DNA of 64,000 nucleotides from Rossellomorea vietnamensis (GTDB taxonomy: Bacteria; Bacillota; Bacilli; Bacillales; Bacillaceae_B): the NCBI RefSeq assembly GCF_008180615.1, contig NZ_VTEH01000001.1:404201-468200 (forward strand). Reading direction: 5' to 3'. Both the position numbers and the translations under genes were made by a program. Of the stretch, positions 8,928-19,211 are shown piece by piece. Within the stretch, counting starts at the first letter, position 1. The number at the start of each line of letters is the position of its first letter. Below the pieces are notes generated by a model. The model worked only from the letters and a program-made list of their open reading frames with translations, did not search any database and was not told the DNA's origin.

Positions 8928-9635
8928 TCACGATTCACTGATCACAGGCTCCAGTATCAATTTACTTTCTTTTCTGAGGCTGAAATCTATGTTGTCGTTT
9001 ACTAATTGGTCTTTCACACCGCCTGTTAAGTTCAAAGCTGATGCTAATACTTCAGTGTCCCCGATAGCCGTAATTTCAAATGGAGCAGCAGAGGCCACTC
9101 CGTCAACTGTGATAACCGGTCCGGTGCAAAGGATATAAGAATCATGCTTAAGCCTTTGGCCGTTGATTGCGACAGCCGATGCTCCAGCAATATATAGTTC
9201 GTTAATCACTTTAAATACATGATGCTCATGAACGATATAGTTGTTCACATTAGGATCATCAGGATTATATTGAGAGTCGGAAAGAGTCACACTGACACCC
9301 GGTCCCTCTACTTTCACTTTTCCCAAAAACATTCTGTACTTCTCTGTGTCCTCTGCAAGATTGAAGTAAATCTGTTTCTCCTGGGACAATTCCTTTTCAA
9401 TGTCAACGACCTTTTGCTGTTTATCAAAAATTTCTTTCTGTAATTCTGAATTTTTTTCCTGGTGGTCGATAAGCTGGCTGCGGAGCTCATCTTCCCTTTC
9501 CCACTGCCCATCAGTAATCCGTGTTCCTTCCTTCCTTTCAGAGTTTGCAATACTGTAAGAGAAGGCAAGGATGAACCCTAGAACCAGGCATACCAGCGAG
9601 AGGACGACGTGCCTAACTTTCACTTTCATTTTCAT
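8928..9635 (-). CDS. ylxW: YlxW, DUF881 membrane-anchored protein
   Basis: 235 aa, with the same architecture as YlxX: a membrane segment at about residues 9-27, a coiled coil at about 40-100, then DUF881 (VEGPGVSVTLSDSQYNPDDP, AIAINGQRL-like block, APFEITAIGD). I chose ATG 9635 (MKMKVKVRHVV), which lies about 12 nt after GGAAGGAG. The frame is open further back to 9716 inside divIB but has no better site. It overlaps the end of divIB by 23 nt, indicating translational coupling. Confidence 0.9.
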   Translation of the reverse strand: MKMKVKVRHVVLSLVCLVLGFILAFSYSIANSERKEGTRITDGQWEREDELRSQLIDHQEKNSELQKEIFDKQQKVVDIEKELSQEKQIYFNLAEDTEKYRMFLGKVKVEGPGVSVTLSDSQYNPDDPNVNNYIVHEHHVFKVINELYIAGASAVAINGQRLKHDSYILCTGPVITVDGVASAAPFEITAIGDTEVLASALNLTGGVKDQLVNDNIDFSLRKESKLILEPVISES

Positions 9636-10401
9636 CGGCCGCAGGATCTCCTTCCTTTTCATATTCTCTGAAATAAGAGCCGACTTCCAAGTCGATAACT
9701 CCTTTGGCTGATTCATCGAGCTGGCTTACGATGGAAGGGTAATGGATCATTTTCTCAGAAAAAGTCCTAATTGAAGCACTGACCTCAAAACCGTCATTCA
9801 TATACAATGAAACATGGTACTGATCCGTTTTCTTAGGTGCAAGGACGATTTCAGAAATTGAATTCTTGATCTCAGAAGGGAGAATGTTAAGTTCACTAAC
9901 CATTTCTTTTAATATCTTATCTTCTTTGAAACCATTCAGAATCGGTGCGTCCGTTGGCAGTGCATCCAAGGTCCTTGAATCCAGAAGCTCTCCATTTTCT
10001 AGTATAGGATAGAACCGGCTCTCATTGATCAGGTATGCGGCTTTTTCATATTCATTGACGTGGATTGTTACTGTGTTAGGGAGCTTAAGCTTTACTTCTG
10101 CTCCAGCTATCTCGGCAATGGCTCTCAGCTCTTCTTCTGCCTTAGACCTGTCAACACTCCAGACATTCATGCCTTCTTCTACTGAGACCTCCTTAAGTAT
10201 GGAGTCATCAGAAACTAATTGGTTTCCTGATAATACTATTTCCTTCACATGACTTAAAGAGGACTGAAAATACACAACCGCCAGCACTAAAAGAAGAAAT
10301 AGTGATAACAAAAAAGTTAATCTCCGGTTAGCCTTTTTCTTACGGTGCTGCTTCAGTTTTGGTATCCGTTCCTCCAAGGACACAATTTTTCCTTTGTCCA
10401 T
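9613..10401 (-). CDS. divIB: DivIB/FtsQ division protein
   Basis: 262 aa. Bitopic divisome protein: a basic cytoplasmic N-terminus, a membrane segment RLTFLLSLFLLLVLAVVYF (about 27-45), a POTRA domain starting VKEIVLSGNQLVSDDSI, a beta domain, and an acidic, unstructured C-terminus. It forms a complex with DivIC and FtsL to regulate septal peptidoglycan synthesis. In B. subtilis it follows murB; here the region upstream is non-coding and contains a terminator, so divIB must have its own promoter. Confidence 0.95.
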   Translation of the reverse strand: MDKGKIVSLEERIPKLKQHRKKKANRRLTFLLSLFLLLVLAVVYFQSSLSHVKEIVLSGNQLVSDDSILKEVSVEEGMNVWSVDRSKAEEELRAIAEIAGAEVKLKLPNTVTIHVNEYEKAAYLINESRFYPILENGELLDSRTLDALPTDAPILNGFKEDKILKEMVSELNILPSEIKNSISEIVLAPKKTDQYHVSLYMNDGFEVSASIRTFSEKMIHYPSIVSQLDESAKGVIDLEVGSYFREYEKEGDPAADENESES

Positions 10402-11340
10402 ATTTTTCTTTCCCCTCCAATAATCTCACCATGAAGCAAAAAGGCAGGCATTCCATCAAGACCATGCAGATCTATTCTGCTCATCTTATCAGCACCTGAT
10501 GGCCCCTGCCGGGAACAGCATTTATTTCCAACTGATTTAGAAAACCTGCCACTCTTTTTGCACTGACTGGAAAAGGGATGTCCTTTTCTCTTTATGTAAG
10601 GCTCTATCCATAACTTTGCGGCTAGTTGTTATTTATTTTGAAAGACAGCGCCATAAGTAACCGGAAAAATTCTGTTAAGCAAGTGAGCAAAGAGTTTATC
10701 TCTTCTTCAGTGCGAAACTTGGTATCCCAAAGTGATTTCCGGTTTTTGGAACACTTTCAACAAGCCGCACATATGCGAAAACAGCCCTATGTTAATATAT
10801 GCTTATTATTAATTGACCCAGACAATGGAATCAACTCTGCAAATATTCTAATTCAATAACTATATTCTATATGAAGGGAAAAGATGATTAAAGAGGTTAG
10901 ACCATTATTTTCGCAATATTTTTCTATTTTTTGTATTTTGGGATGCACTATCCCCTTTGAAGATGAACTTATGCGATAAATACCTCCATAATTTTCCTGA
11001 TAATGTCATCATAACCAGCTCAGCCTTACAAAAGCAAGGCTCTACAGCGTATTCCCTATACTACTATACTTTAAACGTCAGCGGGCTTTGATTTTTAGAA
11101 TGTCATTGAACTGTAAATTAGCTAATGTATTTTGTTACATGATTAATCTGCCGGAGAGATTATCTTGTATTACAAATCTCCGAAAAAGAACCGAAACCCA
11201 GAATCATCTGAGTTTCGGTTCTTTTAAGATAGTTTAGCGATTATGGTATGGCTTTACTTTGGTGAATTATTCCAGTCACCCTGTTTCTTAAAAGCTCAGT
11301 GAACGATGGGTAAACTCATTGTTCTTAATTAAGGCTTCTG
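10402..11340. other. Long non-coding gap where murG and murB are expected
   Basis: About 940 bp between spoVE and divIB without a convincing gene on either strand. A 77-codon plus-strand frame (10626-10859) has no relatives I recognise and no ribosome site. The DNA is AT-rich, with a terminator at its spoVE end. No murG or murB remnant is evident by eye. Confidence 0.8.
11184..11225 (-). terminator. spoVE terminator
   Basis: A 14-bp stem AAAAGAACCGAAAC with its complement, enclosing a second small stem CAGA/TCTG. T-rich on the exit side in both directions. It separates the spoVE transcript from divIB. Confidence 0.9.
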
Positions 11341-12441
11341 TTAATACCTGGCGTACCGGCTGATGTTTAAAAGGACCCCCACCGCCAGGAGCATCAGTGT
11401 TAAAGAAGATCCGCCATAACTCAGGAACGGAAGGGTAATACCAGTTACCGGCATTAAGCCGGTGACCACCCCGACATTAATCATGACCTGGATGGCAATC
11501 ATCGAAACAATTCCGACAGCGAGGAAACTTCCGTACAAATCAGGAGCTCCCAGTGCAATTCTGATTCCCCTCCATAAAAGGAGTGAGAAGAGCAAGAGGA
11601 CTAGACTGCCGCCGATAAATCCCAATTCCTCTGCCAGAATCGCAAAGATGAAATCGTTTTGAGGTTCTGGTAAATAAAAGAATTTCTGCCTGCTTTCTCC
11701 CAGGCCCAGACCAAGCAGTCCACCTGGGCCTATCGCATACAGAGACTGAATCATTTGAAACCCGCTGCCCAATGGGTCTTCCCACGGATCAAGAAAGGAT
11801 GTTATTCGTTTGATTCGATACGGAGCGGACAGCACCAGAGCTGCAAATCCAGCAAGTCCAGCAAGTCCCATCATGGCAAAATGGCTGATTTTTGCGCCTG
11901 CGATAAAAACCATAACGACTGCAGTTCCGACCATGACTGTCCCTGTACCTAAGTCCGGCTGAAGCATAATCATGCCAAAAGCCATAAATACCAGGAACAG
12001 CGAAGGGACAAGACCCTTACGGAATGAGGTTATGTACTTCTGATTTTCAGATAAAAACTTTGCAAGAAAAGCAATCATGGCAAGTTTCATAAATTCAGAA
12101 GGCTGTATGGAGAATGCTCCGACGCCAATCCAGCTTCTTGAACCATTACGGAGAACCCCTACACCTGGAATCAGAACCAGAACAAGAAGGACAAAGCAGA
12201 CAATAATGATCACTTTCCCCCAAGTCCGCCATGTCCAGTAATCAACATTCATGATAAAAAACATGGCCAATATTCCCACTCCGGCGAACAGCATCTGCCG
12301 TTTGGCAAAGAAGAAGGTATCGTCGAATTTGTAATCCGCCCACACAGCGCTCGCGCTGTATACCATAATAAGCCCAATGGCCAGCAGTGATAGTGTTACA
12401 ACAATCAAAATGAAGTCGGGAGTTGATTTTTTCAAAGGCAA
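11341..12441 (-). CDS. spoVE: SpoVE, SEDS glycosyltransferase for spore cortex
   Basis: 366 aa, the same length as B. subtilis SpoVE. A SEDS-family lipid II polymerase with about ten membrane segments that works with SpoVD in cortex peptidoglycan synthesis. Signatures: VYSASAVWADYKFDDTFFF, NGSRSWIGVGAFSIQPSEFMKLAM, LQPDLGTGTVM, FFYLPEPQNDFIFAI and PFLSYGGSSLTLM. I chose TTG at 12441 (MPLKKSTPDF) with GAGGTG upstream, because it gives the family length; an ATG at 12486 has no ribosome site. It lies 110 nt after murD. In B. subtilis murG follows; here a terminator does. Confidence 0.95.
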   Translation of the reverse strand: MPLKKSTPDFILIVVTLSLLAIGLIMVYSASAVWADYKFDDTFFFAKRQMLFAGVGILAMFFIMNVDYWTWRTWGKVIIIVCFVLLVLVLIPGVGVLRNGSRSWIGVGAFSIQPSEFMKLAMIAFLAKFLSENQKYITSFRKGLVPSLFLVFMAFGMIMLQPDLGTGTVMVGTAVVMVFIAGAKISHFAMMGLAGLAGFAALVLSAPYRIKRITSFLDPWEDPLGSGFQMIQSLYAIGPGGLLGLGLGESRQKFFYLPEPQNDFIFAILAEELGFIGGSLVLLLFSLLLWRGIRIALGAPDLYGSFLAVGIVSMIAIQVMINVGVVTGLMPVTGITLPFLSYGGSSLTLMLLAVGVLLNISRYARY

Positions 12442-12551
12442 TCCTAACACCTCGATAGACTTATTTGAGCCGTTTCGAGCAATCAAAACCTTTGATTTTC
12501 GCTGTCAAGACAAAATGTTGTTCCTCTTATTGCTCCAAAATAGACAAGCCC

Positions 12552-13904
12552 TTATTTAAGCTTATGCACCTCATCTATAAAAATGTCACCGCGGACTTCA
12601 AAAGTACGGTATTGATCCCAGCTTGCGCAGGCAGGCGAGAGCAGGATCACATCACCTTCTTCGGAAATTGAATAAGCGGCAGGTACTGCAGCCTCCACAT
12701 TATCGACATGTTTTACTATTTGTATCCCTGCTCTTTCCGCTGTCTCCATCAATTTTGAAGCTGTTTCCCCAAAAGTAATCAGAGCTTTTATATTTTTCAT
12801 ATAAGGAATGAGTTCATCGAAGCTGTTTCCTCTGTCCAGTCCGCCTGCCAGCAGGATCGTCGGCTGTTCAAAAGCCTCCAGGGCACTTTTCGCAGCCAAA
12901 ACATTAGTTGCTTTTGAATCATTGTAAAAAGATCTGCCATTCAAAGAACGTACAAATTGGGTTCTATGTTTCACACCAGTAAATGTCTTCAGGACCTCTT
13001 CTATCTCTGCGTTTCCTACACCGCTTAATTTTGCCGCTATAACAGCGCAAAGAATGTTTTCCAAGTTGTGTTTTCCCGGGAGGGCGATTGAGTCTGTATC
13101 CATGATTCTTTCATTGTTATAGTAAATGGCACCATCTATGATGCTTGCCCCTTTTTCAAGAACCATCTTGGTGGAAAAGTAAATTTTTTCTGCTTTTGAG
13201 AAACTTAGAAGTTCTTCCAGCCCAGGCTGGTCCGCATTGATGACAAGGAAATCTTCTTCTGTCTGATTAGCGGTGATATTTGCTTTTGCTTTGGCATAAT
13301 CTTCAATTGAGCCATGATAATCCAAATGCGCTTCATAGAGATTAATGAAAATACTGATCTTCGGACGGAAAGATTCTATCCCCATCAGTTGAAAGGAAGA
13401 AAGTTCAATGACGATATTATTTTCTTCATCAGCCTCCTGAGCTACTTCAGAAGCAACCGTCCCGATATTCCCCGCAATTAACGGCAGTTTGCCGCCTTTG
13501 TTCAGCATTTCAAATACCAGCGTCGTTGTGGTTGTCTTACCGTTTGTCCCTGTGATCCCGATAAAAGGTGCCTCTGATACCAGGTAGGCAAGTTCCACTT
13601 CTGTAAGCACAGGAATACCTTTTGCAGCAGCACCGCTTACAAGCGGATTGTCATAAGGGATACCGGGATTTTTGACAATATAGTCAAACCCCTCATCCAG
13701 CAGTTCTATCGGATGGCTCCCGCAGATGACTTTGATCCCCTGCTGCAAAAGACCTTGAGCTTCAGGGTTTTCGGAAAAAGGCTTCCTGTCATTGACAGTT
13801 ACGAATGCTTCCAATTTATGCAGCAGCGAAGCCGCACTGACCCCGCTTTTTGCCAGCCCTAATACCAATACTTTTTTATGTTTGAATTTTTGTGTTTTTT
13901 TCAA
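12552..13904 (-). CDS. murD: MurD, UDP-MurNAc-L-alanine:D-glutamate ligase
   Basis: 450 aa. A cytoplasmic ATP-dependent ligase adding D-Glu to UDP-MurNAc-L-Ala. Domains: N-terminal UDP-binding Rossmann domain ([14 protein letters not shown]), central ATPase ([11 protein letters not shown], about 117-126), and C-terminal domain ([11 protein letters not shown]). The start is a TTG at 13904 directly abutting the mraY stop, with GAGGTG 9 nt upstream inside mraY, so translation is coupled. Confidence 0.96.
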   Translation of the reverse strand: MKKTQKFKHKKVLVLGLAKSGVSAASLLHKLEAFVTVNDRKPFSENPEAQGLLQQGIKVICGSHPIELLDEGFDYIVKNPGIPYDNPLVSGAAAKGIPVLTEVELAYLVSEAPFIGITGTNGKTTTTTLVFEMLNKGGKLPLIAGNIGTVASEVAQEADEENNIVIELSSFQLMGIESFRPKISIFINLYEAHLDYHGSIEDYAKAKANITANQTEEDFLVINADQPGLEELLSFSKAEKIYFSTKMVLEKGASIIDGAIYYNNERIMDTDSIALPGKHNLENILCAVIAAKLSGVGNAEIEEVLKTFTGVKHRTQFVRSLNGRSFYNDSKATNVLAAKSALEAFEQPTILLAGGLDRGNSFDELIPYMKNIKALITFGETASKLMETAERAGIQIVKHVDNVEAAVPAAYSISEEGDVILLSPACASWDQYRTFEVRGDIFIDEVHKLK

Positions 13905-14876
13905 TTAGATCCACACCTCGATATAAATTCCTAATACTGCACAAAGCAGTCCTACCGTCCAGAAAGTCACGACGACTCTCCATTCAGACCAGCCCACCAG
14001 TTCATAGTGGTGATGAAGCGGACTCATTTTGAATACCCGCTTCCCTGTAGTCTTGAAAGAAATTACCTGAATTATGACAGATAGTGTTTCAATTACAAAA
14101 ACTCCGCCTATCAATACCAGCAGAATTTCAAGCTTGGTCAGGATAGCTATGGCTGCAATTGCCCCTCCCAGAGCAAGCGACCCTGTATCTCCCATAAATA
14201 CCTTTGCGGGATGCGCGTTAAAGACGAGGAAGCCAAGCACAGCGCCGACTACTGCGACCGCAAATATGGAAACATCATATTGAGATTGATTCCACGCAAG
14301 CACAGCAAGTGCCCCGAAAGCAATGGCCGATGTACCAGAAACCAGTCCATCCAATCCATCTGTTAGATTTACTGCGTTCGAAAAACCGACAAGCCAGAAA
14401 ATGATGAAGAACACATAAAACCACCCCAGATCGACACTGATATCAGTCAACGGAATGGAAACAGTCGAAGCAAAATCATTTTGCTGATAAATAAAAAAGA
14501 AAATGGCTGAAATCACAATTTGCCCGGCAAGTTTTTGTTTAGAAGTCAAGCCGAGATTTCTCTTCATCACCACTTTAATGAAGTCATCAAGAAAACCTAA
14601 AATACCAAAGCCGGCTGTTACGAGAAGCAGCAGGAAGGTTTCTGCACCAATTTCTGAATATCTGCTTGTTATGAATAACGTTGTTATAATGATAGACAAC
14701 AGGAACACAAGCCCTCCCATTGTTGGGGTTCCGGACTTCTTCTGATGTGATTTCGGCCCTTCTTCCCTAATGCTCTGGCCGAATTTCAACCTTCTTAGAA
14801 ACGGAATGAAGACGGGAGAGAGCACGACCGTTACAAGGAATCCCATAAGGATTGTATAAAAAATAACATTCTCCAT
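13905..14876 (-). CDS. mraY: MraY, lipid I synthase
   Basis: 323 aa. Phospho-MurNAc-pentapeptide transferase, which attaches the cytoplasmic precursor to undecaprenyl phosphate. About ten membrane segments. Conserved motifs: [16 protein letters not shown] near residue 41, FLDDFIKV with the catalytic aspartates, [12 protein letters not shown] and [11 protein letters not shown], and the HHHYELVGW loop. Its ATG overlaps the stop of the upstream MurF-like gene by one base, and murD follows at once. Confidence 0.97.
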   Translation of the reverse strand: MENVIFYTILMGFLVTVVLSPVFIPFLRRLKFGQSIREEGPKSHQKKSGTPTMGGLVFLLSIIITTLFITSRYSEIGAETFLLLLVTAGFGILGFLDDFIKVVMKRNLGLTSKQKLAGQIVISAIFFFIYQQNDFASTVSIPLTDISVDLGWFYVFFIIFWLVGFSNAVNLTDGLDGLVSGTSAIAFGALAVLAWNQSQYDVSIFAVAVVGAVLGFLVFNAHPAKVFMGDTGSLALGGAIAAIAILTKLEILLVLIGGVFVIETLSVIIQVISFKTTGKRVFKMSPLHHHYELVGWSEWRVVVTFWTVGLLCAVLGIYIEVWI

Positions 14877-15322
14877 TATCTGAAGTCCCCTCCCTTCGTC
14901 AGCAGTGATCTATAAGCAAGATCCCTGGTTTCTGAATATTGTAATCGATTGGTAATTGTATAAGTTTCATTCTTTTCTTTGTCTCTAAAGATAAATTTTG
15001 TCATCGTTCCCCACTCTTCTTGTTTCGTATTGTAGTAGTAATGATCGAGAATCGTTAGTGCAGCAATTGTTAGATTGTCAGTCAGGAATAACGGAAAATG
15101 ATTGGGCAGCCAGGCAGGCAATTCAGCCGCCTTCATCCATAGAGATCCTATTGCTCCTTTATGTATGGCCTCAAACAGGTCCCTGTCCGAAGAAGGGATA
15201 AAGAGGCCCATAGGCATATCTTCCGTTGTTTCTCCAGTCACAATGGAGAAATTAAGACCGCTTTCCTTAATCCCCCTTGATTCAGAGACGAAATTCTCAA
15301 CATCTGCATAGCTCAGCATCAT
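14876..15322 (-). CDS. MurF N-domain-like stand-alone protein
   Basis: 148 aa, and I do not know its function. The segment [18 protein letters not shown] through [21 protein letters not shown] resembles the substrate-binding N-terminal domain of MurF/MurE ligases (FVPLKGE... DG-ligand region, then ALQALAxxYR). There is no GTNGKT Walker motif and no central or C-terminal ligase domain. It overlaps murE by 4 nt (ATGA) and mraY by 1 nt, so it is translated as part of the murE-mraY-murD unit. It could be a MurF regulator or scaffold, or a decayed murF. In B. subtilis murE is followed directly by mraY and murF lies elsewhere. Confidence 0.75.
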   Translation of the reverse strand: MMLSYADVENFVSESRGIKESGLNFSIVTGETTEDMPMGLFIPSSDRDLFEAIHKGAIGSLWMKAAELPAWLPNHFPLFLTDNLTIAALTILDHYYYNTKQEEWGTMTKFIFRDKEKNETYTITNRLQYSETRDLAYRSLLTKGGDFR

Positions 15323-16782
15323 TGAAGCCTCTTAATTGCAGCCCTTGCAGCTTCTCTGTCATCGAAATGCGTAACACTGTCTCCAATGATTTGATAAGCT
15401 TCATGGCCCTTGCCTGCTATGAGGATCACATCTCCCTTGCCCGCTATGGAAACAGCATGGTTTATAGCTTCCTTCCGGTCAGCCAGGACACAATAATTTG
15501 AGTGCTTTAAACCCTCGGTCATATCTGATAGGATTTCCATGGGGTCTTCATTCCTGGGATTATCCGAAGTGAAAATAACTCTATCTCCGTAATCGCAAGC
15601 GATTTGTGCCATAACCGGCCTTTTGGTTTTATCCCTGTCGCCTCCGCACCCCACGACAACAATCACCTTTTCATCGGTTATGCTTTCAATCGTCTTTAAA
15701 ACATTTTCCAGGCTGTCAGGCGTATGGGCATAGTCAACAATCACAGAAAAATCCTGGCCTGCTTCCACACGTTCAAACCTTCCGCTCACCCCTTTGATGG
15801 ATTGAATGGATGACTTGATTTCCTTTAACGAAATTCCAGAGATATAAGCCGAGGCAGAGGCGGCAAGAACATTGTAAATATTGAATTCCCCGGCCAATTG
15901 AATATTCATGTCGATGCTTTCCTTAGGCGTGACCATTGTAAAGGAAGATCCATTGTGGCGCAGGTTAATATCCTTGGCATGAAAATCTGCCTTGGAATTG
16001 AGACCGTATGTAATAACATGAGCCGCCGTTGAATGAATAAAGAAATCAGCAGAAGGATCGTCGAGATTAATGACGGAATATTTGGGCTGCCCCTCCACAA
16101 ATGAATTCCCAAGCTGGGAAAACAGCAGGCTTTTGGCACTCTTATATTCTTCCATAGTTCGATGATAATCCAAATGATCCTGTGTGATGTTGGTAAAAAC
16201 GGCTATATCAAAGTCACACCCGTGCACCCGTCCCTGATACAGAGCATGAGATGATACCTCCATGACTGCCTGTTTGACCCCTGACGTGATAAAATCATGG
16301 AAAATCTGCTGCAAAGTAAGACTGTCGGGTGTCGTATTCTTGCTTGCTGCCACTTCATCTCCTGTTTTCACATATAAGGTGCCGATTAAACCTGTTTTAT
16401 CACCCTTAGTGCTGAAAATCCTTTCGATAAGGTGGGTGGTCGTAGTCTTTCCATTCGTACCGGTGACTCCAATCAGCTTCAGCTGCTTGGAAGGCTCGTT
16501 ATAAAACCGGCATGACAGGACCGCCATCGCCCTTCTGGAATTCTTCACAATGACCACCGGAACATCCACATCCAGCTCCTGTTCGGAAACAACAGCTGCT
16601 GCGCCGGAGATAACTGCTTCTTTTGCTAGAGTATGGCTGTCCACATCAGACCCTTTTATACAAAAAAATAAATCACCATTTTGAACTTTTTTATGATGGT
16701 TTTTTAAGTTTGCAATTTCAGGATTGTCATTGCCCTTGATTGTGTAGAACGGCAATACTTCCAGCAAAGTGTGCAATTTCAT
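15319..16782 (-). CDS. murE: MurE, UDP-MurNAc-tripeptide ligase (meso-DAP type)
   Basis: 487 aa. Adds meso-diaminopimelate to UDP-MurNAc-L-Ala-D-Glu. N-domain to about residue 95, ATPase P-loop [11 protein letters not shown] (about 106-116), the carbamylated-lysine region, and C-domain motif DNPRNEDP that specifies meso-DAP rather than lysine. Preceded by a 266-nt gap after spoVD and followed by a 4-nt overlap with the MurF-like gene. Confidence 0.97.
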   Translation of the reverse strand: MKLHTLLEVLPFYTIKGNDNPEIANLKNHHKKVQNGDLFFCIKGSDVDSHTLAKEAVISGAAAVVSEQELDVDVPVVIVKNSRRAMAVLSCRFYNEPSKQLKLIGVTGTNGKTTTTHLIERIFSTKGDKTGLIGTLYVKTGDEVAASKNTTPDSLTLQQIFHDFITSGVKQAVMEVSSHALYQGRVHGCDFDIAVFTNITQDHLDYHRTMEEYKSAKSLLFSQLGNSFVEGQPKYSVINLDDPSADFFIHSTAAHVITYGLNSKADFHAKDINLRHNGSSFTMVTPKESIDMNIQLAGEFNIYNVLAASASAYISGISLKEIKSSIQSIKGVSGRFERVEAGQDFSVIVDYAHTPDSLENVLKTIESITDEKVIVVVGCGGDRDKTKRPVMAQIACDYGDRVIFTSDNPRNEDPMEILSDMTEGLKHSNYCVLADRKEAINHAVSIAGKGDVILIAGKGHEAYQIIGDSVTHFDDREAARAAIKRLQ

Positions 16783-17048
16783 CTTTTCAACTCCTCATGT
16801 ATGTAAAGCAACCATTTTTTATTTTACAGAAAAACACCGCCGAAATCTATTAACCAGTTAGATTAGTTTTTGACATTTTCCCAAGATAACACGGCAACTT
16901 GGATTCAACAGCTGTCAAAATGACCCTTCATTTTTAGATTATGTTCAGAAAACAAAAGAAATGAGTGATTATCAGGGAATATGCCCGAAACCGATAACCG
17001 AGTTCAGTTTCGGCTTCAGGCTGACAGCAAACTCTTCTTCCTGGTGAA
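16783..17048. other. spoVD-murE intergenic region
   Basis: 266 nt without a gene. It contains an imperfect 7-bp stem (CCGAAAC/GTTTCGG, about 16988-17012) downstream of spoVD, without a clear T-run, and AT-rich DNA that presumably contains the murE promoter. I cannot place that promoter with confidence. Confidence 0.5.
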
Positions 17049-18965
17049 TCACTCTGACATTTGAATTCTTATGGTACCGCCTTCTTTAATTTTCACTCCT
17101 GGATCAGGAGACTGCGCTACAACCTTATTTCCTTCGCCGCTGATGTCCAGCTTCAAATTGATGAGCTGCTGCTGCAATTCTTTTCTAGTAAATCCTATAA
17201 GATCAGGTGTCTCCAGCAAAGGAGTATCCAGCCATGTCATTTTTTTCTCAATTTGATCCTCCCGAGGAGGGACTCCCATCGCCCGCAGGCTGTCTCCAAT
17301 GATATTCCCAACAATAGGAGCAGCCACCACCCCGCCGAACTGCACAGTTCCTTTTGGATTGTCCACCGCAAGATAAACAACAATTTCCGGTTTATCTGCA
17401 GGAGCAAACCCGAGGAAGGAAACGATGTGATTATTTTCCATATAACGTCCGTCTTTTACCTTCTGCGCTGTCCCGGTTTTACCGCCCACTCTATATCCAT
17501 CAACAAATGCACCTTTTCCAGTTCCTTGTGCCACTACACTCTCCAAGGCATACCGGATTTCTTCTGAGGTTTCTTTAGAGATGACCTGCTTTTTTGCCTG
17601 TGGTGAATTTCTCATAACCACTTCTCCTGTCTTCGGATCCACGAGTTCTTTTGCCACATACGGCTGATAAAGAGTCCCTCCATTGATTGCCGCCGAAACG
17701 GCTGCAACCTGCTGTATAGGTGTAACCGCAACACCCTGGCCGAAAGCGGTGGTTGCCTGTTCAACCGGCCCTACCCGGTCCAGATTAAATAGAAGCCCCT
17801 TCCCTTCACCTTGCAGATCGATTCCAGTCTTCTGGCCGAACCCAAAGTCTTTGATATACTTGAACAGCGTTTCCTTGCCAAGCCTTTCGCCCAGTTCTAC
17901 AAACCCAGGGTTACAGGAATTCTGGACAACTTCCAGGAAGGTTTGAGTCCCATGTCCCCCTCTCTTCCAGCAATGGAGGGTGGAACCCGCAACCTCGACG
18001 TGTCCTGGATCATGGAACTTTTCTTTAGTCAGATCTACTTTATTCTCTTCAAGAGCCGCTGCCAGCGTGATGATTTTAAAAGTGGAGCCCGGCTCATAAG
18101 TGCTCCATATAGGCAGGTTTCGATTGTAAATCTCCTGAGGGACGTTCCTGAAGTTGGCCGGGTCAAAGGTCGGCCTGCTTGACATTGCTAATATTTCTCC
18201 ATTATTCGGATTCATTGCAATGGCGATAATCCCATCTGGATTGTATGCCGCTTCTGCAATATCTAGCTCCCTTTCAATGATAGTCTGGACTTTGGTGTCG
18301 ATGGTCAATTTGAGGTCCAGTCCATCCACCGGGGCAGCATAATCATCAGCCATATCCGGCATACGTTTCCCTTTAGCGTCTGAGAAGAATTTCACCGAAC
18401 CGCCATCCCCGCTTAATTCTTTATCATAAAAAAGTTCCAGGCCCATTAATCCCTGATTATCGACCCCTGCAAAACCGAGCACATGTGACAAATAACTTCC
18501 AAAAGGATAATACCTCTTGGAATCCTCAGCTATGTAAACTCCTTTGAGGTTCAGGTCTCTGATTTCCTTAGCTTTTTCATAGGAAATCTTCCTCGCTTCG
18601 TTGATTCTTACCATAGATGCGGATTTTGTTACATATTTATAGATTTCCTCCAAGGGCAGATTAAGCGCGGCTGCCAGCTTTTCTGCTGTTTTGGCGGGAT
18701 CCGTTATCTGCCTGGGAACAACAAAGACAGTCGGAGCGCTCTGGTTGGTTGCAAGCTCCACACCGTTTTTATCCAATATCTTTCCCCTTTCAGGTTCGAA
18801 AGGAATGTTCCTGCTCCAGGAATCCTTCGCCAGGCCTGTCAGCTTGTCCCCCATAAAAAACTGGACATACCCTAGTCTCACATCTATAATCGCAAATATT
18901 AAAATCCCCATAACCAGAGCAAACGCCAGCCTCTTCCTCACCGTTACATTCGATACTCTCTTCAC
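17049..18965 (-). CDS. spoVD: SpoVD, cortex-specific class B penicillin-binding protein
   Basis: 638 aa. Membrane-anchored transpeptidase for spore cortex, the partner of SpoVE. Membrane segment at about 12-30, PBP dimer domain, transpeptidase domain with STFK (catalytic S294), SCN, and KTGTAQ, and a single C-terminal PASTA domain (TPDLIGFTRKELQQQLINL). One PASTA and the sporulation context separate it from PBP2B. The start is GTG at 18965 with GGGGAGG 8 nt upstream. A sigE-type promoter lies immediately upstream and a terminator isolates it from pbpB. Confidence 0.96.
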   Translation of the reverse strand: MKRVSNVTVRKRLAFALVMGILIFAIIDVRLGYVQFFMGDKLTGLAKDSWSRNIPFEPERGKILDKNGVELATNQSAPTVFVVPRQITDPAKTAEKLAAALNLPLEEIYKYVTKSASMVRINEARKISYEKAKEIRDLNLKGVYIAEDSKRYYPFGSYLSHVLGFAGVDNQGLMGLELFYDKELSGDGGSVKFFSDAKGKRMPDMADDYAAPVDGLDLKLTIDTKVQTIIERELDIAEAAYNPDGIIAIAMNPNNGEILAMSSRPTFDPANFRNVPQEIYNRNLPIWSTYEPGSTFKIITLAAALEENKVDLTKEKFHDPGHVEVAGSTLHCWKRGGHGTQTFLEVVQNSCNPGFVELGERLGKETLFKYIKDFGFGQKTGIDLQGEGKGLLFNLDRVGPVEQATTAFGQGVAVTPIQQVAAVSAAINGGTLYQPYVAKELVDPKTGEVVMRNSPQAKKQVISKETSEEIRYALESVVAQGTGKGAFVDGYRVGGKTGTAQKVKDGRYMENNHIVSFLGFAPADKPEIVVYLAVDNPKGTVQFGGVVAAPIVGNIIGDSLRAMGVPPREDQIEKKMTWLDTPLLETPDLIGFTRKELQQQLINLKLDISGEGNKVVAQSPDPGVKIKEGGTIRIQMSE

Positions 18966-18996
18966 ACGTAGAACCTCCCCTTATTTGGCTCGTTCA

Positions 18997-19025
18997 ATTA
19001 TATGCCTGTACAAGTGGAAGTATGA
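18997..19025 (-). promoter_or_regulatory. Candidate sigE promoter of spoVD
   Basis: On the minus strand TCATACT (19019-19025), a 14-nt spacer and CATATAAT (18997-19004) fit the sigE pattern (KMATATT...CATACAMT) well. The start site would lie about 25 nt before the GTG of spoVD. It fits the mother-cell role of spoVD. Confidence 0.6.
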
Positions 19026-19211
19026 TAGGAATAACACTTCAGAGAAGACGGGCAACATTTCCCGGGGAACTGATCTCAGAAGAAAATGGAGTGTTGTTAG
19101 AAGTAAAGAATTTGGCTGCGTGAAAGAAAAGTAGTATCACATTAGATCAGCAAGTTAAACAGCTATTGCTTTCTGCTTTTCTTAACTTCAATCTTTTCTA
19201 AACAGCAAAAA

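Noticed and set aside
10626..10859. 77-codon plus-strand frame in the spoVE-divIB gap
   Set aside because: No ribosome site, composition like the flanking non-coding DNA, no recognised relatives.
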